The position numbers and the translations under genes were made by a program. From Spirochaetota bacterium (GTDB taxonomy: Bacteria; Spirochaetota; JAGLSM01; JAKPMW01): a DNA stretch of 12,155 bases. The notes under the pieces are model-generated. The model made no database searches. It was not told the DNA's origin and was given only the letters and a program-made list of their open reading frames with translations. Of this stretch, positions 1 through 5,889 are shown piece after piece; the stretch's first letter is position 1, and each line of letters opens with the position of its first letter. The stretch lies in contig JAKPMW010000454.1 of assembly GCA_029548715.1 (NCBI GenBank), positions 1 through 12,155 of the forward strand, in the 5' to 3' direction.

Positions 1-839
1 ATCAGATCCTGCACAATCCGATCCTGCACTCGTCGCGAAGCCCCAGTATCATTGGCAGGATCCTCAAGAAACCTGATCCCCGCAGCCAGACAGTGTTCCC
101 TGACGATCCCCCGCACCTCATCCACAATACCCTGCTGGACCGCTGGCTCAAGCATTTCATCCTGCGTCAGCCCGCCCCTGAGTCTGTCCCTCTCGTCTTC
201 AAGAGCCAGCCAGCGAAAATGCTCCGGAGTATCCAGCACGACCCTTGAAAACTGTGCAGTATGCGGTTCGAGATCAAACCCGACGGTCTTGCCCAGAATA
301 TGGGCCGCATCCACAAAAAGCCTGAGCTGGGACAGGGCATCCAGCCCCTCTGACAGCCAATCCTGCCTGACGCATTCGGGATTGATGTGGGCCAGCGAAT
401 TGATCGCATACACATTTCCAAATACGCATTCAAAAAACGGAGCCAGATGAATGGCATTGGCAGGCAGGGCCAGCAACAGCCTCATCCCGTCAATAAACGA
501 CCCTGGCCTGTCCCGGTCAAGCCCGCAGGCACGAACATTGACAAAACAGAAATCGGACCGGACCATCCAGGACGAGTCAGCCTCGCCGGCTTTCGGGGAA
601 GGCATTTTCCCGTTGGACCACCGGGTATGAGCCAGCGCAGAGTATATGGCGGCAACAGTCGCATCATCAAGCTCAAGCACTGCCCGCGGAGGACTGGCAA
701 GGTATCCCCGTTCACGCAGCTCGGCAATATGCCCGGCGGGATGCTCGTCCGCCTTGCCTGCAAGCTGTATGTAGCGGTCCCAATACTGTGGTCGTTCCAA
801 ACTGGCTCCATCCTGATCCATGATTTGCTGATCCAGCAT
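1..839 (-). CDS. Partial protein with alpha-amylase-like (GH13-like) TIM-barrel domain
   Basis: This reading frame is open from an ATG at 839 to the left edge, giving 279 residues without a stop; the C-terminus lies outside the window. Residues about 128-200 read like the first half of a GH13 barrel. A strand and loop (AIHLAPFFE, 129-137) is followed by a helix ending FVDAAHILGK (175-184) and then a strand ending DLEPHTAQFS (189-198). That last segment sits where GH13 enzymes carry D-x-V-x-N-H, but the Asn is absent. Residues 1-125 match nothing I recognise. There is no signal peptide, so it is probably cytoplasmic. The start is uncertain: the ATG at 839 has no Shine-Dalgarno site, while a second in-frame ATG at 821 has a weak GGA upstream. 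An in-frame stop at 864-866 limits extension. The catalytic Asp/Glu/Asp residues would lie beyond the window, so activity cannot be judged. Confidence 0.75.
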   Translation of the reverse strand, partial: MLDQQIMDQDGASLERPQYWDRYIQLAGKADEHPAGHIAELRERGYLASPPRAVLELDDATVAAIYSALAHTRWSNGKMPSPKAGEADSSWMVRSDFCFVNVRACGLDRDRPGSFIDGMRLLLALPANAIHLAPFFECVFGNVYAINSLAHINPECVRQDWLSEGLDALSQLRLFVDAAHILGKTVGFDLEPHTAQFSRVVLDTPEHFRWLALEDERDRLRGGLTQDEMLEPAVQQGIVDEVRGIVREHCLAAGIRFLEDPANDTGASRRVQDRIVQDL

Positions 840-893
840 ACAACAGGACCAGAGCCAAATCAATCAGGCATCGCGAAAAGCGAAAACACTTCC

Positions 894-915
894 CTCACTC
901 CCAAAACGGGACGAG
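894..915 (-). terminator. Weak hairpin between two genes (possible attenuator or terminator)
   Basis: On the minus strand CTCGTCCC, the loop GTTTT and GGGAGTGAG can pair as a stem of about eight pairs with one bulge and one G-T pair. It lies just after the stop of the 248-residue gene. The following DNA has two TTTT runs (GTGTTTTCGCTTTTC), but they are interrupted and start about seven bases after the stem, so an efficient intrinsic terminator is doubtful. It may only modulate read-through into the amylase-like gene. Confidence 0.25.
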
Positions 916-927
916 AACACAGGGGTA

Positions 928-1674
928 TCAGAGATCAAACAAAACAGGCTCAACGAGGGACCGGATCGCTGGATCCTGATAGCGCCAGACGGCATCCGGA
1001 GGCAGGCTCTCGCCTGCCAGACTGGCGGTTGATGTGCGCATCCTGGGGTAAAACAGCATGCTGAACCCCGCTCTCTCCTCGGGATCTTCCCGCATGGCAC
1101 GCTCAAGCAGGGGAAGAAATTCGAGTGCCATGGACTCACGATCATCATTTTTGAAAATCCAGTGGAGGGCGTTTTCAGTAACGCCAAGAAGCAGGTCAGC
1201 CAGCCTGACAAATACAGCATCATCCGCCTCGTCGTCATACCGGACGGCCCTGACCGGCTGCCCGGTCCAGGGTGCAAACCCCTGACTTGGCCTTGCCTCC
1301 CGGACGATGGCGCAGACTGAATCATTCCCGGGAAGCCCACAGGCCGAATGCATCGTTCCCCATGCTGCCCTGTGGCATTCTTCAAGACGACCATCAAGGT
1401 TGTCCAGGACTGCGCCGAGGCAGACAAAAAATACCTCGGGAAAGGCGCTTCCGAGCTCGTCGATCGCCCACTTCAGCCAGGCACGAGCCGTCGCGGGCGC
1501 ATCCTGCGGCGATGAGAGATCACGCAACTGGGCTGCAAAACCGGAGCAGGCAGCATCCGGCAGGACAAGCATGCCGGCATATCCTCGCGGCCGTTCGGTC
1601 AGCGCTCCACTCCAGGTATCCTTGAAAAAAACCGGGGCCCTGTCAGCAAGATAGAGTCGCACATCCTGTCCCAT
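928..1674 (-). CDS. Hypothetical protein, 248 residues, possible DUF3800-like
   Basis: I do not recognise this protein with confidence. The ATG at 1674 has a strong Shine-Dalgarno GGAGG (1682-1686) seven bases upstream and an in-frame TGA two codons before it, so the start is well fixed. The sequence opens with strand-like segments (VRLYLADRAP, residues 5-14; GYAGMLVLPD, 31-40), then a helix (63-75), a hydrophobic strand (FPEVFFVCLGAVLDN, 78-92) and VRLADLLLGV (156-165). The last segment resembles the vQLADLLaG signature of DUF3800 proteins, which have an RNase H-like fold. However, the N-terminal D-E-S motif of that family is not visible (ADR at 10-12). A helical region (167-195) follows. 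It has no signal peptide or membrane helix. It lies 193 bases after the MFS gene and 88 bases before the amylase-like gene. The DUF3800 link is weak inference. Confidence 0.75.
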   Translation of the reverse strand: MGQDVRLYLADRAPVFFKDTWSGALTERPRGYAGMLVLPDAACSGFAAQLRDLSSPQDAPATARAWLKWAIDELGSAFPEVFFVCLGAVLDNLDGRLEECHRAAWGTMHSACGLPGNDSVCAIVREARPSQGFAPWTGQPVRAVRYDDEADDAVFVRLADLLLGVTENALHWIFKNDDRESMALEFLPLLERAMREDPEERAGFSMLFYPRMRTSTASLAGESLPPDAVWRYQDPAIRSLVEPVLFDL

Positions 1675-1681
1675 CGGTCAC

Positions 1682-1686
1682 CCTCC
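1682..1686 (-). promoter_or_regulatory. Ribosome binding site fixing the start of the 248-residue gene
   Basis: A perfect GGAGG on the minus strand lies seven bases before the ATG at 1674. Together with the TGA just upstream in the same frame, it fixes this start. Confidence 0.8.
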
Positions 1687-1709
1687 TGCAGCTTGTAAAA
1701 CTGCCTGCG

Positions 1710-1725
1710 TGACTTTCGCGAGTCA
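1710..1725. repeat. Short inverted repeat upstream of the 248-residue gene
   Basis: TGACT and AGTCA form five-base arms around six bases, and on the minus strand the repeat overlaps a TTGACT hexamer. It lies about 35 bases before the start codon, a place where an operator could sit. Arms this short occur by chance, so the call is tentative. Confidence 0.25.
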
Positions 1726-1867
1726 AGGAATTTCAGGGGCAGAACCTGCGCCAGCCCCTCGAGCCGGACCCGGATCATGGGTACAGACGCGGGGCGGTGT
1801 GCAGGATGCAACATGTTCCAGGAAATGACGCAACCGGCTGGTCCTCATGACAATCGGCCCGGGCTGA

Positions 1868-3169
1868 TTACCCAGCCTGCGCGGAGGGATTTGTGTCCAC
1901 ACCGCGCAACGCAAACCAGAGAGTCCCTGCCAGGCCACAGACGGCCGCGAGGATAAACACATGGGCCGGATGCACCTGCCAGAGAAAAGCCCCGCCCAGG
2001 GCTGAGAGGGAAACAACCGTATCCCTCACAAGATAGTAGACCCCAAATTGTGCCGCCCTGTGTCCCTCGGGTGCCAGATCCATGATCAGGGCCTTGCGGG
2101 TCGGCTCACCAAATTCCTTCAGTCCCCTGAGGATAAAAACCGGAACCAGGAGGGCAAACCCGCTCGCCTGCCAAAGGGCCAGCGGAAAGAGGGTGAAATT
2201 GACAAAAGTAATGAGGACAAAGGGCTTTTTCCGTGTCCTGTCCGCCAGCCAGGCAACAGGGATGTACACAAGAAGCGCCGTGACCATCTCGATAGTCGTC
2301 AAAACCCCAAACTCGACGGCACTCACACCATGAGGGAACAGAAAACCAACATAGGGATACTCAAGCGGAAGATTTGAAGCTGCGAGACTCATGGCCTGCT
2401 GATCGGGAAACATGGTCCAGATCGCGATGTACGCGTACGGAAGCTGCTCGCAAAAACGGACGAGAATATCCGACACCAGCAGATCCCGCAACCCCCGCGG
2501 CATGGCACGCATAAGCTTGAAAAAACCGGGAATGCGCCCCGGGGCCTGCCCACGGTCATCAATGATCATGATCTGCTGGGCAACCAGTGCTGTCAGGCCC
2601 AGGACAGCGGCCAGACCAAAGGCCAGCCGGACACCTGTCTGGATACCCCATGTCTCGATAAAAATCCCACCCACCAGAGGACCGAGAGCCATGGGTATGC
2701 GCCTGACAAGCGAGTGAACCGAGACCCCCATGGTGTGCTTGTGTTTCGGAAGAACACGCGACACCAGTTCCATGGTAGCTGGCAGGGAGAGTGCAGTCCA
2801 CGAAAGAAAAAACACCGAGCCGACAATAACTGCAGGCCAGCTGGGAATAACGATGACAAGACCGTAGCCAAAAAGGGCAACACAGTTAAAAATGAGCAGA
2901 GCCCGCTTGTATCCAAGTCGGCTGGTAAGCCAGCCTCCAGGAAAAGAATACAGGGCAGACAGGAGTGTATCCAGCGCGTTAAGCAAACCCGGGATAAGAG
3001 GCGTGGCCCCAAGGGCAACCAGATAGACCGGAATAAAGCGCTCGGCCAGTTTTTCGCCCATGCCCACCAGAACAACCATGACCAGGAGCCCGATGATGCT
3101 CTGCTCAAGGCCAAAAAAATGACGCAGCCGGCCGAAAATGCCGGCCGGCTGTTGTCCGGGAACACTCAA
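1868..3169 (-). CDS. MFS transporter, 433 residues, TTG start
   Basis: This is a polytopic membrane protein of the major facilitator superfamily with the usual length of about 430 residues. Hydrophobic segments suggest about 12 helices, for example around residues 24-37, 45-70, 88-108, 112-130, 160-172, 180-202, 285-306, 317-333, 337-349 and 402-421. The loop 2-3 signature appears as GGWLTSRLGYKRAL (78-91), with Ser in place of the usual Asp, and its second-half echo as AWLADRTRKKP (306-316). No substrate can be assigned. The start is a TTG at 3169-3167 that overlaps the stop of the ribbon-helix-helix gene (TTGA). GGAGA lies six bases upstream (3176-3180), and the next in-frame ATG codons fall inside the first membrane helix. 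It is the last tightly linked gene of the row. Confidence 0.93.
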   Translation of the reverse strand: MSVPGQQPAGIFGRLRHFFGLEQSIIGLLVMVVLVGMGEKLAERFIPVYLVALGATPLIPGLLNALDTLLSALYSFPGGWLTSRLGYKRALLIFNCVALFGYGLVIVIPSWPAVIVGSVFFLSWTALSLPATMELVSRVLPKHKHTMGVSVHSLVRRIPMALGPLVGGIFIETWGIQTGVRLAFGLAAVLGLTALVAQQIMIIDDRGQAPGRIPGFFKLMRAMPRGLRDLLVSDILVRFCEQLPYAYIAIWTMFPDQQAMSLAASNLPLEYPYVGFLFPHGVSAVEFGVLTTIEMVTALLVYIPVAWLADRTRKKPFVLITFVNFTLFPLALWQASGFALLVPVFILRGLKEFGEPTRKALIMDLAPEGHRAAQFGVYYLVRDTVVSLSALGGAFLWQVHPAHVFILAAVCGLAGTLWFALRGVDTNPSAQAG

Positions 3170-3321
3170 TCGAGTTCTCCGCTCTCCTCACAGTCACGAA
3201 CGTACTTTTCAAGAGCCGTGACGATGATGTACTCCACAGGCTTATCGAGATCATGCGCCAGTGTCTCAAGACTCTCCTCGAGTTCTTTGGGAATGGTAAT
3301 GCTCATCTGCACATCGCTCAT
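3166..3321 (-). CDS. Small ribbon-helix-helix (CopG-like) protein, 51 residues
   Basis: This short gene encodes a protein with the layout of a ribbon-helix-helix regulator. A beta strand (VQMSITIPKEL, residues 4-14) is followed by helix A (about 12-24), a turn near DKP (26-28) and helix B (VEYIIVTALEKYVRDC, 29-44). The strand plus IPKEL turn is typical of CopG/Arc/MetJ-type dimers that bind DNA through the paired strands. The ATG at 3321 shares one base with the stop of the HD gene (TGATG), and GGAGG lies nine bases before it. Its stop overlaps the TTG start of the MFS gene. RHH proteins are often antitoxins, but no toxin-like gene is adjacent, so a role as repressor of its own operon is the simpler idea. 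That role is inference. Confidence 0.85.
   Translation of the reverse strand: MSDVQMSITIPKELEESLETLAHDLDKPVEYIIVTALEKYVRDCEESGELD
3176..3180 (-). promoter_or_regulatory. Ribosome binding site supporting the TTG start of the MFS gene
   Basis: GGAGA on the minus strand lies six bases before the TTG at 3169. No ATG or GTG in the same frame is available before the first membrane helix, so this site supports the unusual start. Confidence 0.6.
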
Positions 3322-4130
3322 CAGTCGTCTCCTCCCTGGTTTTCGGGCACCGCCCCGGCTCTCGCCTTGAGATATCCCCGCACATGCTGTCGCACCCGGT
3401 TCATCACTTCGTTGTCAGGCAAAAAGGCCAGCAGCCTCTCGATATACCCTTCACGCAGTGCATACCGACAGGCATGCGTACTCGAAATATCAAAAACCCA
3501 GCCCGTCTGCAACAGCCTGAGATCGGTAATGCTCCTCTTGTCGGCAGTCACTGCACAGCGAGACGAAAGCAGGGCCTCAACGTAGTCCGGATTCCAACCA
3601 TCAACCGCAAGCTCGGGTCCAATAGCCAGGCTGCCAGGCGGCGCACCGTTTTCGTAATGATGCAACACAATGCGCCAAATATCAAGCTTGTCCGCATCAC
3701 GCAAAAGCTGGCACACCAGACGAGGTCCACCCGTCAGATATCCGGGAACAGCATATGCACTGTGCAGGGCAACAGCATTCCTCACCGCCGAGGCATCATC
3801 CGGGCAGAGCCAGGATAACGGACCGGACTCGCACTCCCGGACCGATAGCTCTGCATGAGAACAACTCTGGTCGTCAGCAAACGTACGATGATGAAAAAAC
3901 TGGGGAAACCGTCCGACATCATGCAGCCAGGCAGCGATACGACACAGGCGCACCATGCCCTGCTCAAGCCCCTCGGCCTCAGCCAGACCTGACACCAGTT
4001 CAACCACCCTTGCGGTGTGCTCCTGCTTCATGACCAGATTACGTCGGATAACCTCATCGCCTGCCTCAACCCAGCCTCCGGTCCAGGCCGCAAACCAGTC
4101 GGCTATCCACTGTTCAACGTCATGACTCAT
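3321..4130 (-). CDS. HD-domain phosphohydrolase
   Basis: This 269-residue cytoplasmic protein belongs to the HD superfamily of metal-dependent phosphohydrolases. The metal ligands can be read in order: H38 (in MKQEHTARVVELV), H70-D71 (AAWLHDVGRFPQF) and D147 (LLRDADKLDIWR, 142-153). Further conserved family features are the F-D-D-x-S-x-S-H-A stretch (84-93, TFADDQSCSHAEL) and H123 after the next helix. These match a common group of bacterial HD proteins with the GRFEQ...DHA...RDADKLDI pattern, so the active site looks intact. The substrate is unknown; nucleotides are usual for the superfamily. The ATG at 4130 overlaps the stop of the preceding EEP-fold gene (ATGA) and has no Shine-Dalgarno site, so translation probably depends on coupling. 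The end overlaps the ribbon-helix-helix gene by one base. Confidence 0.92.
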   Translation of the reverse strand: MSHDVEQWIADWFAAWTGGWVEAGDEVIRRNLVMKQEHTARVVELVSGLAEAEGLEQGMVRLCRIAAWLHDVGRFPQFFHHRTFADDQSCSHAELSVRECESGPLSWLCPDDASAVRNAVALHSAYAVPGYLTGGPRLVCQLLRDADKLDIWRIVLHHYENGAPPGSLAIGPELAVDGWNPDYVEALLSSRCAVTADKRSITDLRLLQTGWVFDISSTHACRYALREGYIERLLAFLPDNEVMNRVRQHVRGYLKARAGAVPENQGGDD

Positions 4131-4846
4131 GCAAAATCAACCACGAGAGGCATGTGTCCGCCCAGATCCAGCCAGTTTTCGGGGCTGCCGGCCTGAACAT
4201 CCAGCAATCCCAGGAGGAGATCCGTTGAAGCAAAGCACCACGTCGTATGCGCGGGACGGGTTATATCACGCTCCTCGAAGAATGTCGGGGTCTTTTCCCT
4301 GCCCGGAGGTTCACGGGTAAAGGAATGATAGCAACTGCGCAGATCCTGACCTGCCAGTTCGCGCTCAAGGTCAAAAAACCCGCCTTCAACACCTTCGCCA
4401 GACCATGCACCCGGGGAAACGGCTCCCAGCTCACCGGCAAAGAGAGCCGTCCGGCCCTGGATGGATGAGATATATCTCTGTGCCGTTGTAAAGCTGTCAA
4501 ACGGCTGGCCGTATCCGGTCCTCCCCCGGGCGGGCACACCCTGGGCGGCAACAAGCAAAAGGGATACATCCCCACAAGAGCATTCAAGGGGAACCACCGC
4601 TGTCTCAGAAGGATCGTGCATTGAGTGCGGCCGGATATGCCAGCGACCAAACGAAAAGACCCCAAGCCCGCAGTTGCGCCCGGTCCCAAACCAGAGGGAA
4701 CCCGAAATCCGGATCCCCCCGTCACGGGGATAGAGCCGATCAGGGAATTCCGCATTCCCGATAACCGCGATATCCGGTGAGAGGCGCAAGACCGCATCAA
4801 GCTTTTTTCTCAGGGACATTGAGCAATTCCAGACTACAATCCGCAT
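4127..4846 (-). CDS. Endonuclease/exonuclease/phosphatase-fold protein with degenerate active site
   Basis: The N-terminus (MRIVVWNCSMSLRKKLDAVL, residues 1-20, then PDIAVI) and the C-terminus (TPTFF 186-190, WCFAST 203-208, GGHMPLVVDF 229-238) follow the EEP (exonuclease III/DNase I-like) fold, in a group of roughly 230-residue bacterial proteins. The catalytic set is mostly lost. N7 of WNC remains. The metal-binding Glu after strand 2 appears to be N31. The G-D-x-N motif reads GELG (138-141). The Asp of the H-I-D-Y-type motif is T202. The S-D-H motif is GGH (229-231), keeping only the His. The frame is intact and in the middle of a tight operon, so this looks like a kept pseudoenzyme and not a decayed gene. 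The start overlaps the zinc-ribbon gene by 13 bases and the end overlaps the HD gene by four. A binding or scaffold role is inference. Confidence 0.85.
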   Translation of the reverse strand: MRIVVWNCSMSLRKKLDAVLRLSPDIAVIGNAEFPDRLYPRDGGIRISGSLWFGTGRNCGLGVFSFGRWHIRPHSMHDPSETAVVPLECSCGDVSLLLVAAQGVPARGRTGYGQPFDSFTTAQRYISSIQGRTALFAGELGAVSPGAWSGEGVEGGFFDLERELAGQDLRSCYHSFTREPPGREKTPTFFEERDITRPAHTTWCFASTDLLLGLLDVQAGSPENWLDLGGHMPLVVDFA

Positions 4847-5196
4847 GATCCGTCTCCATTTTCATCATGACGACGCGCACGGTAGCACGAGCGGCAAAGG
4901 ATTTCCTGTCCCTCAAGCGGGACAAAAGGCACCCGGCACGCCCCCCCGCAGGAGGTACAGACGGCATCGTAGACAGTGCGCTTTTTGCCCATATACTCCT
5001 GGACAGCACCTGCCGCACCGGCCCTGTGTGCATCCCGCCTGATCTCGTCAGGCGGGTCTCCCGCAACCAGGCGGGCATGGCAGCTTGTGCAATGCACCTG
5101 GATTCCCTTTTTCGGGGGGAACGGCGTCCGCCACTCACATCCGCAGACAGCGCAGCGGTGGGCATAGAGTCTGGGGGTTTGAGCGGAGTCCTTCAT
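4834..5196 (-). CDS. Tandem CxxC-x17-CxxC zinc-ribbon protein, 120 residues
   Basis: The protein carries two copies of a four-cysteine module with identical spacing. Copy one is C15/C18 and C36/C39, and copy two is C80/C83 and C101/C104, each with exactly 17 residues between the CxxC pairs. The modules share the core R-x-P-F-x-P-x-x-G (residues 23-31 and 88-96), which matches the known CxxC-x17-CxxC zinc-ribbon domain found in one or two copies in bacterial proteins, sometimes attached to RNA helicases. Each probably binds one zinc and may contact nucleic acid. The linker (40-79) is charged and probably helical. The ATG at 5196 overlaps the PilZ stop (ATGA). The frame is open for 66 more codons upstream, but those lie inside the PilZ gene and read as non-coding, so the shorter start is preferred. 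The end overlaps the EEP-fold gene by 13 bases. Confidence 0.88.
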   Translation of the reverse strand: MKDSAQTPRLYAHRCAVCGCEWRTPFPPKKGIQVHCTSCHARLVAGDPPDEIRRDAHRAGAAGAVQEYMGKKRTVYDAVCTSCGGACRVPFVPLEGQEILCRSCYRARRHDENGDGSCGL

Positions 5197-5546
5197 GGCA
5201 GACGATCTCTTCCCTGCTGCACCCGCGATGCGTGTGCCATGTAGCGCTTGATGATGGCAAGCGAGTGCACCTCCGGAGAAGGGAACTGTATCCCGACCCG
5301 GGCAGATCCCGTTGCGGAGGGAGCAACCCAGCGGACGTTTCCCTGGAGCTGAAGGTCGGGCAGCTTGAGGCAAGGATGGAAGCGGATAACACATGTCACA
5401 GTCTCACCCTCGCGGGGAACCCGCGTCATCACGAGTCCCGCCCCACCCGGCGTCAGGTCCTCCAGATAGCCTTCGGGCTTCCCGCCGATCAGCACCAGAT
5501 GCTTGAGAAATCCGAGGCGCGCGTTGCGTCTGCGTTGCTCTGTCAC
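5193..5546 (-). CDS. Single-domain PilZ protein (probable c-di-GMP receptor)
   Basis: This 117-residue protein is close to the size of a lone PilZ domain. The two ligand-binding signatures are present: R-x-x-x-R at the start (R6 to R10, in EQRRRNAR) and D-x-T-x-x-G (residues 30-35, LEDLTPGGAGL), a tolerated variant of D-x-S-x-x-G. Beta strands follow (GETVTCVIRF, 47-56; LQLQGNVRWV, 66-75; SARVGIQF, 81-88), then a helix with AIIKRYMAHA (97-106), as in PilZ barrels. It should bind cyclic di-GMP and pass the signal to a partner not visible here. The start is a GTG at 5546; the ATG two bases earlier is in another frame and is followed at once by TGA. AAGGA lies seven bases upstream and overlaps the stop of the preceding gene. 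Confidence 0.93.
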   Translation of the reverse strand: MTEQRRRNARLGFLKHLVLIGGKPEGYLEDLTPGGAGLVMTRVPREGETVTCVIRFHPCLKLPDLQLQGNVRWVAPSATGSARVGIQFPSPEVHSLAIIKRYMAHASRVQQGRDRLP

Positions 5547-5553
5547 ATGGAAA

Positions 5554-5558
5554 TCCTT
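5554..5558 (-). promoter_or_regulatory. Ribosome binding site fixing the GTG start of the PilZ gene
   Basis: AAGGA on the minus strand lies seven bases before the GTG at 5546 and shares bases with the TAA stop of the upstream gene (TAAGGA). It supports the GTG as start and links translation of the two genes. Confidence 0.7.
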
Positions 5559-5793
5559 ATTTGCGCCTTACCGCAGCCAGAAACGCTTCGTACCAGCATC
5601 CTTCGATCTCGCGTTCGTCAAGCCGTCCCTGTTCGCGGAGCAATTCCTTGACGCGAACCTCAAATCCAAGGCGCAGGAACTGGTGGAGATCCGGAGTTTC
5701 ATTGACCAGTCGCTGGGCCAGAAACTCGCGGACTCCGCTTTCGAGCCGCTCCCTGAGCCACACGACAACCTCGTCCGGTATTGTGCACGTCAT
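5557..5793 (-). CDS. Hypothetical 78-residue helical protein, first gene of the row
   Basis: I do not recognise this protein. It is short, highly charged (many Arg and Glu) and predicted almost wholly helical (VVVWLRERLESGVREFLAQR, residues 9-28; FLRLGFEVRVKELLREQ, 39-55; IEGCWYEAFLAAV, 63-75). It has no membrane helix or cysteine pair. The ATG at 5793 has AAGGGG six bases upstream, a good ribosome site, and the stop lies ten bases before the PilZ GTG, so it is very probably co-transcribed with PilZ. Its place as first gene after the intergenic promoter region suggests a small partner or regulator of the PilZ protein, which is inference. The codon use fits the neighbours. Confidence 0.82.
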   Translation of the reverse strand: MTCTIPDEVVVWLRERLESGVREFLAQRLVNETPDLHQFLRLGFEVRVKELLREQGRLDEREIEGCWYEAFLAAVRRK

Positions 5794-5859
5794 GGTGTAC
5801 CCCTTGCAACAACAAACAGAGCCGCGTTCCTTTCCGGATTGTCGTCAGCATTTCGGGGA

Positions 5860-5889
5860 ATGATAACACAGCGGCTGTTATTCTGTACA
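5860..5889 (-). promoter_or_regulatory. Possible sigma70-type promoter for the PilZ operon
   Basis: On the minus strand TGTACA (5889-5884, four of six matches to TTGACA) and TATCAT (5865-5860, four of six matches to TATAAT) are separated by 18 bases. Transcription would start near 5853, leaving a leader of about 60 bases before the ATG at 5793. This is the only gap in the downstream block where a promoter for the seven-gene row fits. The match is modest and the spacing one longer than ideal. Confidence 0.4.
5863..5881. repeat. Inverted repeat overlapping the possible -10 box
   Basis: ATAACA and TGTTAT form perfect six-base arms around seven bases. The repeat covers part of the candidate -10 box and spacer, where a dimeric regulator could block RNA polymerase. 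Next to it is the eight-base palindrome CTGTACAG (5883-5890), and further on ATTCG/CGAAT arms at 5896-5910. No known operator consensus is recognised. Confidence 0.35.

Larger units (their letters stand above)
1675..1867. other. 193-base gap between the MFS gene and the 248-residue gene
   Basis: This is the longest gap in the window. On the minus strand it holds the Shine-Dalgarno site of the downstream gene, a TTGACT hexamer (1722-1727) that could be a -35 box but has no good -10 at normal spacing, and a short inverted repeat at 1710-1725. No clear terminator follows the MFS stop codon. An open frame from an ATG at 1778 runs to 1599 with GC-rich third positions, but it has no ribosome site and overlaps the next gene by 76 bases, so it is not called. 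Confidence 0.5.

Noticed and set aside
387..1064. A 225-codon plus-strand open frame across the left-end genes
   Set aside because: It runs antisense to the amylase-like gene and the 248-residue gene and shows no recognisable domain or ribosome site.
864..1427. A 187-codon minus-strand open frame overlapping the 248-residue gene
   Set aside because: It is a shifted frame of that gene without a ribosome site and with a composition typical of an out-of-frame reading.
1722..1727. TTGACT as the -35 box of a promoter for the 248-residue gene
   Set aside because: No acceptable -10 hexamer is found 15 to 19 bases downstream on the minus strand.
5197..5394. A longer N-terminus for the zinc-ribbon protein (66 more codons)
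   Set aside because: The extra codons lie wholly inside the PilZ gene, read as non-coding, and the ATGA overlap start gives a compact protein with two complete modules.
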